64,000 bases of DNA. Source: Bradyrhizobium sp. Leo170. GTDB taxonomy: Bacteria > Pseudomonadota > Alphaproteobacteria > Rhizobiales > Xanthobacteraceae. This document shows, in pieces, positions 17,352 through 26,084 of this stretch. The notes under the pieces were generated by a model. It saw nothing but the letters and a program-made list of their open reading frames with translations. It searched no databases and was not told the origin of the DNA. The number at the start of each line of letters is the position of its first letter. The first letter of the stretch is position 1. The translations under genes and the position numbers were made by a program. The stretch spans positions 1 to 64,000 of the forward strand of contig NZ_PSRR01000003.1 of assembly GCF_004296405.1 (NCBI RefSeq), read 5' to 3'.

Positions 17352-19610
17352 TTGAAGGTTCTTCGTGGGTTGGCTGTCGCCGCGTCGGCGACGGTATCGT
17401 CTCTTGCATTGGTGCCCCAGGTAACGTTCGCGCAGTCGAGTTCTTCGCAAACTACGCAGCCGCTACCGCCGGTCGAAGTTCGGGCGCTAGAAACGCGCCG
17501 CCGCGCGGCGCCCGTGGCGCAGCGCCGTGTTCAGCGCGCCACGCAGATCACGCCGCCGCGCCAGGTGCAGCCGCCACGTCGCAATGCGACCGTGGTCGAG
17601 AATCCGCGCGGGCCGATCGAGGGCTATGTTGCCGGGCGCAGCATGACCGGCACCAAGACCAACACCCCGATCATGCAGACGCCGCAGGCGATCTCGGTGA
17701 TCGGCAGCGAGCAGATCCGCGACCAGAAGCCGGGCAAGCTCGACGAGATTCTGCGTTACGCGCCGGGAGTTGTGGCCAGTACCTTCGGCGCGGATAACCG
17801 CAACGACTGGTTCCTGATCCGCGGCTTCAAGTCCGACGATATCGGCCTGTTCCTCGATGGCTTGCAACTGTTCTACACATCTTACGCGAGCTGGAAGCTG
17901 CAGCCGTTCAACCTGGAGCGGGTCGAAGTCCTGCGCGGGCCTTCGGCGGTGCTTTACGGCGGCTCAAGTCCGAGTGGCATCGTGAATGCCGTCAGCAAGA
18001 TGCCGCCAGCCGAACCGATCCGCTATCTTGAAACCGGCGTCAACAATTTCGGCAACGCCTATGTTGCTTTCGACTTCGGTGGGCCGGTGCAAACGCAGGC
18101 CAGTAACGGCCAATTACTCTATCGCGTGGTAGGCCAGGTCCAAAATGGCGGTACGCAGGTCGACTTCACCCCCAACAACAATTACTTCATTGCGCCGTCC
18201 GTGACGTGGAGGCCCGATGCCGACACCAGTTTCACCGTGCTCGCATCAGCCTCGTATAACCAGACGCGCAGCCAGAACTTTCTGCCTTACGTCGGCACCG
18301 TCGTCGACGCGCCGTTCGGCCGCATTCCGACACAACTGTTCGCTAGCGATCCCAGCATGGATACCTTCAAGCGGGAACAGGAAATGCTCGGCTATCAGTT
18401 CGAGCGCAATCTCTCCGACAGCGTCACGTTCCGGCAGAATGCACGCTTCGCCCATGTCGACGTCACTCTGGCGACGCTATACGGCCTCGGCTATGCCACC
18501 ACGCCTGCCGCAGCCAATCTCGCGCGCGGCAACTTTGTGACCCGGGGCATCGCCAACCAGGCTGATCTCGACAGCCAGCTCGAATATCGTTTCGCCACCG
18601 GGCCGCTTCGCCATACTATGCTGTTCGGGCTCGACCTGAAGCATTACAGCCTGGATGATTGGCAGGGCTTTGGCGCCGCGATGCCGCTCAACCTGGTCAA
18701 CCCGGTCTACACGCCGACTGCACCCTTCAACGGAGCTCCTTACCAGGATGCGGCGCTGACTCAGAAGCAGCTTGGCACCTATATACAGGATCAGATCAAG
18801 CTCGACCGCTTTACGCTTGTGCTGAGCGGCCGCAACGATTGGGTTGCAACCAACAACGACAATCATATTGGCCTGGCTCAGAATCGTGACGACAGCCGGT
18901 TCAGCGGCCGTGTCGGCTTGATCTATAATTTCGACAGCGGCTTCGCACCCTATGTCGCTTATGCGACCAGCTACAATCCGATTGTCGGCCTCAACGCCGC
19001 GAACCAGTTGCTCTTGCCCGAAACGGGCGAGCAGACCGAGATCGGCTTGAAGGTCCAGCCTCTCGGCTTCAACGGCCATTTCGGCGTCGCCTTGTTCGAT
19101 CTGAAACGCCAGAATGCGCTGACGACAGATCCAAACAACACTCGGCTGCAGACCCAGAATGGTGAGGTCACCTCGCGCGGCGTCGAAGCCGAAGTCGTCG
19201 CCAATGTCATGCCGGGCCTCAAGGTGATCGGCTCCTTCACCACCTACAATCTATTCATCAGCAAGGACCTGAACCCCGCTTTGATCGGCAAGGCGCCGAC
19301 CAATACGCCACAGAATGTGGCGTCGACCTGGGCGGACTATACGTTCCAGGATGGGCCGCTGCGCGGGTTTGGCTTTGGCGGCGGCCTGAGATACATCGGC
19401 GAATCCTTTGCCGACACTGCCAACACGCTGACTGTGCCAGCCGTCTTCCTTGGCGATGCGGCGGTTCACTATGAATGGCAGAACTGGCGGGCCGCCTTGA
19501 ATGTCGTCAATGTCTCCGACAAGATCTACGTTGCAAGCTGCTCGTCGCCGACCGCCTGCTTTTACGGCGACCGGCGTCGGATCACGGCAAGCCTTTCCTA
19601 CAAATGGTAA
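17352..19610 (+). CDS. TonB-dependent siderophore receptor
   Basis: The 752-residue product starts at TTG (17352) behind GGGGTAG. The signal peptide ends at TFAQ and is followed by a TonB-box-like PLPPVEVR and an Arg/Pro-rich linker. The plug domain starts near residue 95 (TPQAISVIGSEQIRDQ; VEVLRGPSAVLYGGSSPSG is the classic siderophore-receptor signature). The barrel ends LSYKW. It has no N-terminal signalling domain, so it is not a FecA-type transducer. It is followed without a real gap by a PepSY membrane protein and a 70-residue membrane protein, a typical ferric-siderophore uptake and reduction set. The ligand cannot be named. Confidence 0.9.
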   Translation: MKVLRGLAVAASATVSSLALVPQVTFAQSSSSQTTQPLPPVEVRALETRRRAAPVAQRRVQRATQITPPRQVQPPRRNATVVENPRGPIEGYVAGRSMTGTKTNTPIMQTPQAISVIGSEQIRDQKPGKLDEILRYAPGVVASTFGADNRNDWFLIRGFKSDDIGLFLDGLQLFYTSYASWKLQPFNLERVEVLRGPSAVLYGGSSPSGIVNAVSKMPPAEPIRYLETGVNNFGNAYVAFDFGGPVQTQASNGQLLYRVVGQVQNGGTQVDFTPNNNYFIAPSVTWRPDADTSFTVLASASYNQTRSQNFLPYVGTVVDAPFGRIPTQLFASDPSMDTFKREQEMLGYQFERNLSDSVTFRQNARFAHVDVTLATLYGLGYATTPAAANLARGNFVTRGIANQADLDSQLEYRFATGPLRHTMLFGLDLKHYSLDDWQGFGAAMPLNLVNPVYTPTAPFNGAPYQDAALTQKQLGTYIQDQIKLDRFTLVLSGRNDWVATNNDNHIGLAQNRDDSRFSGRVGLIYNFDSGFAPYVAYATSYNPIVGLNAANQLLLPETGEQTEIGLKVQPLGFNGHFGVALFDLKRQNALTTDPNNTRLQTQNGEVTSRGVEAEVVANVMPGLKVIGSFTTYNLFISKDLNPALIGKAPTNTPQNVASTWADYTFQDGPLRGFGFGGGLRYIGESFADTANTLTVPAVFLGDAAVHYEWQNWRAALNVVNVSDKIYVASCSSPTACFYGDRRRITASLSYKW

Positions 19611-19622
19611 AGGAGTACGAAG

Positions 19623-20762
19623 CTGAAGGCGCGCACCGTCAGGCTCTGGTCGCTCGTCCACACCTGGACCAGCCTGGTCTCGACCCTGTTCCTGCTGCTG
19701 TTGTGCCTTACCGGCCTGCCGCTGATCTTTCACCACGAGATCGACGAGGTGCTGGGCTACGCGCCGCAGCCAGAAGCCGCGGCCGGCCTGCGGCCAGTGC
19801 CTCCGCAGCGGATCGTTGAGGCTGCACTCGGCGCCGACGCCGGCCGGGTGATGCAGTACGTCTCCTGGGACAAGGATGAGCCCGGGCTCGTGATGGCTTT
19901 CACCAACGATGCCGTTGACGGCAAGCCGGACAATGCGACGGTGCGCGCCTTCGACGCGGTCTCGACCAAGCTGCTTGGCCCGGTCGGCACCGGCCCGATG
20001 CTGATCGTGCTGAAGCTGCACACCGATATGTTCGCGGGCCAGGCCGGCAAGCTGTTCCTCGGCGGCATGGGGCTGTTGTTCGCGGTCGCGATCATTTCGG
20101 GCGTTGTATTGTACTGGCCGTTCACGCGTCGTTTGAGCTTTGCGACCATTCGCAAGAACAGCTCGCGTCGCGTCAGTTGGCTCGACTGGCATAATCTGAT
20201 CGGCGTCGTCACCATCGCCTGGGCGCTCGTGGTCGGCTTGACCGGCGTCGTCAACACCTGGGCGGAACTGATGCTGGCGCAGTGGAAGTCGACCGAGCTC
20301 GCCGCGATGGTGGCGCCCTATGCCGGCAAGCCGCCGCCGGCGCGTCTCGCGTCGTTGGACGATGTCGTTGCGCAGGCGACCAAGGCTGCGCCGGGCATGG
20401 AGATCGCGTTCATCGCGTATCCCGGCACGCCCTTCACCTCGTCGCATCATTTTGCGGCCTTCATGCGCGGCGACACGCCGCTGACCTCGCGCCTGTTGAA
20501 GCCGGTGCTGCTCGACGGCGAGACCGCAGCGGTTGCCGATACCCGCGCGCTGCCGACCTATCTCCAGGCGCTCTTGGTCTCGCAACCGCTGCATTTCGGC
20601 GATTATGGCGGGATGCCGCTGAAGATCATCTGGGCGGTGCTCGACGTGCTGACGATCGTGGTGATCGGCAGCGGTCTCTATCTCTGGCTCGCGCGACGCA
20701 GCAGGAAGGCGCATGCCGCTACCGCGCGGGCGGATGGTTCCGTGGCGCTCGCGTCGCGATGA
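19623..20762 (+). CDS. PepSY-associated membrane protein, probable siderophore-linked reductase
   Basis: The 379-residue product is annotated from a CTG at 19623. A perfect AAAGGAG lies 7 bases before it, and the reading frame is open from there. The first ordinary start codon (TTG at 19701) would cut off most of TM1 (WSLVHTWTSLVSTLFLLLL). Four membrane helices flank two periplasmic PepSY-like stretches. Conserved His residues in the helices (LVHTW, IFHHE, LKLHTD, LDWHN) could bind haem. Relatives encoded beside TonB receptors are thought to reduce ferric siderophores. It is 12 bases after the receptor stop and overlaps the next gene by ATGA. Confidence 0.82.
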   Translation: MKARTVRLWSLVHTWTSLVSTLFLLLLCLTGLPLIFHHEIDEVLGYAPQPEAAAGLRPVPPQRIVEAALGADAGRVMQYVSWDKDEPGLVMAFTNDAVDGKPDNATVRAFDAVSTKLLGPVGTGPMLIVLKLHTDMFAGQAGKLFLGGMGLLFAVAIISGVVLYWPFTRRLSFATIRKNSSRRVSWLDWHNLIGVVTIAWALVVGLTGVVNTWAELMLAQWKSTELAAMVAPYAGKPPPARLASLDDVVAQATKAAPGMEIAFIAYPGTPFTSSHHFAAFMRGDTPLTSRLLKPVLLDGETAAVADTRALPTYLQALLVSQPLHFGDYGGMPLKIIWAVLDVLTIVVIGSGLYLWLARRSRKAHAATARADGSVALASR

Positions 20763-20971
20763 CTAGTCGCACTGACCGCTCGCCCCGTTGGCTCAGCGTA
20801 TTCGGCGCGCCGATCCTTGTCGCCGTGTTGACGTTGATCGGGCTTCTGGCTGCACTGATGTGGGGCGATTTCGGCCGCTACCTCTCATGGGTGACCGTCG
20901 CCGTGCCGGTGATCATATGCCTGTGGACGTGGCTGCGCGTCCGCATGTCCTCTCGACCCTCTGATCATTGA
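20759..20971 (+). CDS. 70-residue membrane protein of the siderophore operon
   Basis: The ATG overlaps the PepSY gene stop (ATGA), which supports translation. Two hydrophobic helices are visible (about residues 17-34, and about 42-58 ending in CLWTWLRV). The tail is basic and short. I recognise no family with a known function. The coupling suggests an accessory subunit of the PepSY reductase. Confidence 0.65.
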   Translation: MTSRTDRSPRWLSVFGAPILVAVLTLIGLLAALMWGDFGRYLSWVTVAVPVIICLWTWLRVRMSSRPSDH

Positions 20972-21077
20972 ATCGACCATGCTCGTTGGCCTCATCAGAA
21001 CCCGCGCCGGGGCGGCCCATGGCACTGGACCTGAAGAACGCTTAGATAACCCTGACTGAACAGGCGAGGTGAATCGA

Positions 21078-21503
21078 ATGAGCGATTTGCAGGAAGATGC
21101 GGCGCCGCGGTCGGCCGGTGGGATCGCGAGCTATCACGCCCATGTCTACTACGATCCGGCGACGACGCGGCCGGAGGCCGAGCGCTTGCGGACATGGATT
21201 GGCGAGCGCTTTTCGGTCACGCTCGGCCGATGGCACGACGTCAAGGTCGGGCCGCACGATCAGGCCATGTACCAGGTCGCCTTCGCCACGGAGGTGTTTG
21301 CCGAGTTCGTTCCGTGGCTGATGCTCAACCATGGCAGTCTCAGCATCCTCGTGCATCCGAACACGAGCAATCCGCGCCGCGACCATCTGGCTGATCCGCT
21401 CTGGATCGGCCGGCCACTCACCGTGCACGGCGAGAAGCTGCCGGAAGAGAGCGAACTCGAGCAGGCACCCGCGCCGAATACGACGCCGCATCTTCGGCCG
21501 TGA
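21078..21503 (+). CDS. DOPA 4,5-dioxygenase family protein
   Basis: The 141-residue product starts at the ATG at 21078 behind GAGGTGA; an in-frame GTG nine bases earlier overlaps that site. It matches the small DOPA-dioxygenase family: YHAHVYYD near residue 20, GPHDQAMYQ near residue 60 and LNHGSLSILVHPNT near residue 90, with several candidate metal-binding His residues. Bacterial members act on unknown catechol-like substrates or may not be enzymes. It stands alone, downstream of the siderophore operon. Catechol cleavage could conceivably be linked to catecholate siderophores, but nothing here shows it. Confidence 0.8.
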   Translation: MSDLQEDAAPRSAGGIASYHAHVYYDPATTRPEAERLRTWIGERFSVTLGRWHDVKVGPHDQAMYQVAFATEVFAEFVPWLMLNHGSLSILVHPNTSNPRRDHLADPLWIGRPLTVHGEKLPEESELEQAPAPNTTPHLRP

Positions 21504-21516
21504 GTTTTGTAGTTTC

Positions 21517-21639
21517 GTAGGGTGGGCAAAGCGACTTCTGGCTAAAACCTATCAACACCTGACGGCGGAAGCGTGCCCACCGTTACAAGCGGAGCGCTTG
21601 ATGGTGGGCACGGCGCTGACGCGCCTTTGCCCACCCTAC
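21517..21639. repeat. Dispersed repeat, family B (GTAGGGTGGGCAAAG), copy 1
   Basis: The ends GTAGGGTGGGCAAAG and CTTTGCCCACCCTAC are inverted repeats of each other. Internal GTGCCCACC and GGTGGGCAC units add a nested hairpin. Other copies are at 54112-54233 and 62854-62970. It lies between the convergent dioxygenase-like and MarR genes. Confidence 0.85.
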
Positions 21640-21650
21640 AAGTTCGCGCA

Positions 21651-22160
21651 TCAATTCGCGCTGTCGATCAGGTTTTCGAGCAGCCGCTTCAACTCGTTGG
21701 TGGACTTGTTGCCGTAGTTCTCGACGATATGCGCTTCCTGGCTCATCGCGAGCGAGTTCAATCGCTGGCACAGAATTTTTCCGCGCTCGGAGCAGAACAT
21801 CAGCACCTTGCGGCGGTCCTTCGGATCCTGGACGCGGTAGACGAGAGCGTCGGACACCATGCGGTCGATGATCTTGGTCAGCGTCGGGTGGTTGAGCAGC
21901 ACGGCTTCGGCGAGCTCGCCCATCGAACGTCCGTTGCCGTCGAACAGGACTTTCAAAATTCGCCACTGCTCGACCGGCACACCCTCCTTGGCCAGCCGCG
22001 ATTCAAGCTGCCGGTTGATTTCCCGGTTGGCTTGCGCGAGCAGGTAGGCGAGATGTTCCGTGAGAGGGGTATCTTGGCTTGGCGGTTTGGCCACGATTGA
22101 AGACTTTGTTTTGACCCTGATGAGTGAATGACTGGCGCTGATTGCCCGTTCTATATGCAT
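21651..22160 (-). CDS. MarR-family transcriptional regulator
   Basis: The 169-residue product has a winged helix typical of MarR proteins (SMGELAEAVLLNHPTLTKII, then DRMVSDALVYRVQDPKDRRK; the DxRxK wing is clear). The start is uncertain: ATG 22160 gives a 26-residue tail before the core, while GTG 22094 gives 147 residues; neither has a good ribosome site. It is divergent from the amide operon and so a candidate regulator of it. That target is inference. Confidence 0.8.
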   Translation of the reverse strand: MHIERAISASHSLIRVKTKSSIVAKPPSQDTPLTEHLAYLLAQANREINRQLESRLAKEGVPVEQWRILKVLFDGNGRSMGELAEAVLLNHPTLTKIIDRMVSDALVYRVQDPKDRRKVLMFCSERGKILCQRLNSLAMSQEAHIVENYGNKSTNELKRLLENLIDSAN

Positions 22161-22250
22161 GGCAATTGTTGAAGTTTCAATATTTTCGCCTAGGATATTT
22201 GTCGAACGGGTGGAAACCGGCGGCGGGCGCATCGATGCGTCGTGCTCGAA

Positions 22251-22296
22251 GCATGATCCGGAAAAGTGGATACCGGTTTTCCGACAAGATCATGCT
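22251..22296. repeat. Dispersed palindrome, family A (copy 3, inverted)
   Basis: GCATGATCCGGAAAAGTGG to GATCATGC, the reverse orientation of the element at 9781-9826. It sits in the gap between the MarR gene and the AmiC-like gene, about 40 bases before the latter's start. Confidence 0.8.
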
Positions 22297-22334
22297 CGAA
22301 CAAAAGACGGGCGAAGTGTCGGACAGGAGTGGGC

Positions 22335-23513
22335 GTGCTCTCAACAGTCAGCGTCAACAGCGGCGGCGCCCCCATGCCGCCCTTCGTGTTCAAAGGCCTG
22401 TCGGCGCCGACGACCGATCCGTCCTGGCATCCCGCTGATGTCGGCTTCAGCAAGCGAGGTGGCGCGCACAACAAATTGAGGGTCGCGAACTTCCTCACCT
22501 TCTCCGGTTCGCCGGGAATCTGGGGGCCGGCCACCACCAACGCGGTGTTGCTCGCAGTCTCCGAGATTAATCGTCGCGGCGGCATTCTGGGCCGCGAGAT
22601 CGAATTGACGATGTTGGATGCGGGCGGCCCGATCGAGGACGTCGTGCGCCGTGCCGCAGAGGCGGTCGCCTTCGACGAGGTCGATGTGATCATGGGCTCG
22701 CATATCAGCGCGGTCCGCGTCGCGCTGCGCAAGGTCACCGGCGGCCGGGTGCCCTATATCTACACGCCGGTCTATGAAGGGGGCGAGCGCACGCCGGGCG
22801 TCATGGCGATCGGCGAGACGCCGCGCTGGCAGAGCAGACCCGCGATCCATTGGCTCGCCGACGTCAAGAAGGCCTCGCGCTGGTATCTGATCGGCAGCGA
22901 CTATGTCTGGCCGTGGCAATCGCATCGCGCGGTCAAGAAATACATTGCCGAGTCCGGCGGGCAGGTGGTCGGCGAGGAGTTCGTCCCCGTTGGCGAGGAC
23001 AATCATTTCGCCCATCTCGACCGCATCCGTGCCGCGCGTCCGGATGTCGTGCTGATCTCGCTAATCGGAACCGACAGCATCACCTTCAACCGTGCCTTTG
23101 CCGAGAGTGGCTTGGCGGCAACGACGCTCAGGCTGGCCGGCGCGATGGATGAGACCGTGCTGCTCGGCATCGGCGCCGACAACACCGAGAACCTGTTCTG
23201 CGCTTCCGGCTATTTCATCGGCATCGGCTCGCGCGCCAACGACGACTTCCTCAGTCAGTATCACGCCACCTTCGGCCCCACCGCGCCGCCAATCGGTTCG
23301 GTTGCGCAGTCCAATTACGAGGGCCTGCGGTTCCTGCAGACCGCGGCCGAGCGCGCGGGCTCGCTGGCGTTCAAGCCGCTGCTCACCGCGGGGCGCAACA
23401 TCGTCTATACCGGCGCGCGCGGGCCGGTGACCATTCGGAGCGGCCGCGCCGAGATGCCGATGTATCTCGCCGAAGCCGACGGCCTCGATTTCAAGCTGAT
23501 CAAGACGATCTGA
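22335..23513 (+). CDS. AmiC/UrtA-like amide-binding protein without a signal peptide
   Basis: The 392-residue product is started at GTG 22335, with AGGAG five bases upstream; an in-frame reading further upstream runs through a repeat and is rejected. It has the two-lobed periplasmic-binding fold of the urea/short-chain amide family (NFLTFSGSPGIWGPATTNAV at the start of lobe 1; YTPVYEGGERTPG at the hinge). The absence of an export signal points to a cytoplasmic ligand sensor like AmiC of Pseudomonas, which controls amidase expression. It is the first gene of the amidase/transport operon. Confidence 0.75.
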   Translation: MLSTVSVNSGGAPMPPFVFKGLSAPTTDPSWHPADVGFSKRGGAHNKLRVANFLTFSGSPGIWGPATTNAVLLAVSEINRRGGILGREIELTMLDAGGPIEDVVRRAAEAVAFDEVDVIMGSHISAVRVALRKVTGGRVPYIYTPVYEGGERTPGVMAIGETPRWQSRPAIHWLADVKKASRWYLIGSDYVWPWQSHRAVKKYIAESGGQVVGEEFVPVGEDNHFAHLDRIRAARPDVVLISLIGTDSITFNRAFAESGLAATTLRLAGAMDETVLLGIGADNTENLFCASGYFIGIGSRANDDFLSQYHATFGPTAPPIGSVAQSNYEGLRFLQTAAERAGSLAFKPLLTAGRNIVYTGARGPVTIRSGRAEMPMYLAEADGLDFKLIKTI

Positions 23514-23544
23514 CGCACGGACGGAATTGCGCCCGCGCGCCGCC

Positions 23545-23590
23545 TTATAAAATAATCCTTGAAAAGGAAAATATTTCCGTCAGTAATACT
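23545..23590 (+). promoter_or_regulatory. AT-rich block with a small palindrome before the amidase gene
   Basis: The 158-base gap before the amidase holds a strikingly AT-rich block with GGAAA (23566-23570) and TTTCC (23574-23578) as inverted arms and a TTATAAAATAAT stretch upstream. This suggests a separate promoter or operator for amidase and the importer genes. It may also be an RNA end or nothing; no consensus was matched. Confidence 0.35.
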
Positions 23591-23671
23591 GCGGCGGCTT
23601 CGGGTGGGACCGCATCGTCTTCGCATGCATTCCGTGGCCGCGCGCAACATCAAACTTCCAGGGAGAGTGTC

Positions 23672-25186
23672 TTGTCCGTCGTGCTTCCGACCCCAACGCA
23701 ACTTCGCGCGGTCGCCGCGCAATGCGGCCTCGCGCTTTCCGACGAAGACGTCGCTTCGTTCCGCGGGCTGATGCAAAGCTCGGTCGACGCCTACAACCTT
23801 GTCGCCGCGATGCCCGACGAGGTGCCGCCTGTGAAATATCCGCGCACGCCCGGCTATCGGCCGAGCCCGGAAGAGAATCCGCGCAACGCCTGGTACCGCA
23901 AGGCGACGGTGAAGGGCGCAGACTCCGGCAAGCTCAAGGGCAAGAAGGTCGCGCTGAAGGACAACATCATGCTCGCCGGCGTGCCCATGATGAACGGCTC
24001 GGCAACGCTCGAGGGCTATGTCCCCGATTTCGATGCCACGATCGTGACGCGCATGCTGGATGCCGGCGCGGAGATCGCCGGCAAGGTGCATTGCGAATCC
24101 TTCTGCATCTCCGGCGGCAGCCACACCAATTCCACCGGGCCGGTGCATAACCCCTACAAGATGGGCTATTCGGCCGGCGGATCGTCGTCAGGCAGCGGCG
24201 TCGTGGTGGCGCTTGGCGAGGTCGACATGGCGATCGGCGGCGACCAGGGCGGCTCGATCCGCATGCCGTCCTCGTTCTGCGGCACCTATGGCATGAAGCC
24301 GACCTGGGGGCTCGTGCCCTATACGGGCGTGATGCCGATCGAGGTCTTCGTCGATCACACCGGCCCGATGACGGCGACGGTGGAAGACAATGCCTTGTTG
24401 CTCGAAGTGCTCGCCGGTGACGACGGCTACGATCCCCGCATCAAGGCGCCGAAGGTCGATGAATATACCAAGGCGCTCGGCCAGGGCGTGAAGGGGTTGA
24501 AGATCGGTGTGCTGAAGCAAGGTTTTGAGCAGGCCGGAGCGGAGCCTGCGGTGAACGAAAGCGTCCGCGAGGCGGCGAAGCGCTTCAAGGACCTCGGCGC
24601 ATCGATCAGCGACGTCTCCATTCCGATGCACCTGCTCGGCCCCGCGATCTGGATGCCGATCGGCACCGAGGGCATGACGCAGACCATGATGTACGGCGAC
24701 GGCTACGGCCTGAGCCGTCCGGACCTCTACTCGACCTCGCTGATGGATTTCCACCGCGGCTGGCGGCGGCAGGCGGATTCGCTCTCGGAAACCACCAAGC
24801 TGTTGCTGCTGTTCGGCACCTACATCAACAACACCTTCGGCCCGCGCTATTACGGCAAGGCGGTCAACATCTCGCGCCGGCTGACGGCCGCCTATGACGC
24901 GGTGTTCAAGGACTATGATCTCCTGCTGCTGCCGACCACGCCGATGAAGGCGACGCCGCTGCCGCCGGCGAACGCGAGCCGCGAGGAGTATGTGGCGCGT
25001 GCGCTGGAGATGATCTCCAACACCGCGCCGTTCGACATCAGCCACCACCCCGCGATGTCGCTGCCGTGCGGCATGGTCGATGGCCTGCCGGTTGGCTTGA
25101 TGCTGGTCGGTCGCCACTTCGAGGAATCCACCATCTACCGCGCTGCGCATGCCTTCGAGCAGTCCGGCGACTGGAAGAAGATGTGA
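23672..25186 (+). CDS. Amidase (amidase-signature family, nitrile-amidase type)
   Basis: The 504-residue product starts at TTG with GGGAGAG before it. The catalytic triad is complete: Lys96 in ALKDN, cis-Ser171 in GYSAGGSSSGSG and nucleophile Ser195 in GGDQGGSIRMPSS. These are the same residue numbers as I recall for Rhodococcus nitrile-degradation amidase, which supports the chosen start. The enzyme should release ammonia from an amide taken up by the adjacent importer. It is cytoplasmic with no signal peptide. It sits between the AmiC-like sensor and four importer components, so the operon can be read as sense, import and hydrolyse an amide for nitrogen. Confidence 0.9.
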   Translation: MSVVLPTPTQLRAVAAQCGLALSDEDVASFRGLMQSSVDAYNLVAAMPDEVPPVKYPRTPGYRPSPEENPRNAWYRKATVKGADSGKLKGKKVALKDNIMLAGVPMMNGSATLEGYVPDFDATIVTRMLDAGAEIAGKVHCESFCISGGSHTNSTGPVHNPYKMGYSAGGSSSGSGVVVALGEVDMAIGGDQGGSIRMPSSFCGTYGMKPTWGLVPYTGVMPIEVFVDHTGPMTATVEDNALLLEVLAGDDGYDPRIKAPKVDEYTKALGQGVKGLKIGVLKQGFEQAGAEPAVNESVREAAKRFKDLGASISDVSIPMHLLGPAIWMPIGTEGMTQTMMYGDGYGLSRPDLYSTSLMDFHRGWRRQADSLSETTKLLLLFGTYINNTFGPRYYGKAVNISRRLTAAYDAVFKDYDLLLLPTTPMKATPLPPANASREEYVARALEMISNTAPFDISHHPAMSLPCGMVDGLPVGLMLVGRHFEESTIYRAAHAFEQSGDWKKM

Positions 25187-25222
25187 GGGAGCTAGCGTTG
25201 CACTTCGGCCGGATCGCGATGC

Positions 25223-26080
25223 ATGGGTAGTGCATTCGTCGCCGCTTTCGAAATCCTGAGCTTCGGCGCGATCATCGTCCTGGTCGTGCTGGGGCTCGGG
25301 ATCATCGCCAGCATGATGGGCATCTTCAACTTTGCGCAGGGCGAGTTCGTCCTGCTGGGTGCCTACATCACCTATCTCGCCTATAGCCATGGCCTCCCGG
25401 TCTGGGTCGGCATGGCGGCCGCGCCGTTTCTGGTCGGCGCGCTCGGCTTCGTGCTCGAGGCGCTGATCATCAGACGCTTCTACGCAGCCCCGATCGTCGC
25501 GATGCTCGGCACCTATGCGCTCGGCCTGATTATCCGCGAATGCGTGCGCGGCCTGATTGGCGGGCTCTATCTCTCGGTGCCGGAGCCGATCGGTGGCTCG
25601 ATCGATCTCGGCACCGTCCACATCTCGGCATGGCGCTTCACCATCGTCGTGATCACGATCCTGGTGATGATCGGCTGCTATCTCCTGCTCTCGCGCACCA
25701 CTTTCGGCCTCCGGGTGCGTGCCACGCTGGAGAATCCGGCGCTGGCGCGAGCCTCCGGCATTTCCACCGCCGCGATGTACGGCACCACCTTTGCCTTCGG
25801 TGCGGCGCTTGCAGGGCTCGCCGGCGCGCTGCTGGTGCCGGTGTTCAGCCTGTTCGCCGATCTCGGCATCCGCTTTTTGATCCAGGGCTTTGTCGCGGTC
25901 ATGGTCGGCGGCGTCGGGTCGTTCATCGGCCCGGTCGCGGGCGCGGCCGTGATCGGCACGCTGAGCGCGGCGCTGCCGTGGGTGATGGCGCCGGTGATCG
26001 CCGACATCCTCATCTTCGTGCTTGCCATCGTGTTCATCAAATTCCGGCCGCAAGGCCTGCTTTCGGGAAAAGGGGTCTAG
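25223..26080 (+). CDS. UrtB/LivH-type ABC permease
   Basis: The 285-residue inner-membrane protein has about eight hydrophobic helices and the branched-chain amino acid/urea permease signature (MGIFNFAQGEFVLLGAYI near the start, then GLRVRATLENPALARASGI in the cytoplasmic loop that meets the ATPase). It pairs with the permease at 27313-28407. The gene order amidase, permease, binding protein, permease, two ATPases makes urea or small amides the likely substrate class rather than amino acids. Five bases separate its stop from the binding-protein start. Confidence 0.88.
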   Translation: MGSAFVAAFEILSFGAIIVLVVLGLGIIASMMGIFNFAQGEFVLLGAYITYLAYSHGLPVWVGMAAAPFLVGALGFVLEALIIRRFYAAPIVAMLGTYALGLIIRECVRGLIGGLYLSVPEPIGGSIDLGTVHISAWRFTIVVITILVMIGCYLLLSRTTFGLRVRATLENPALARASGISTAAMYGTTFAFGAALAGLAGALLVPVFSLFADLGIRFLIQGFVAVMVGGVGSFIGPVAGAAVIGTLSAALPWVMAPVIADILIFVLAIVFIKFRPQGLLSGKGV

Positions 26081-26084
26081 TCTC

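Noticed and set aside
19251-20714. Minus-strand frame of 487 codons
   Set aside because: Antisense to the receptor end and the PepSY gene; no recognisable domain and no ribosome site.
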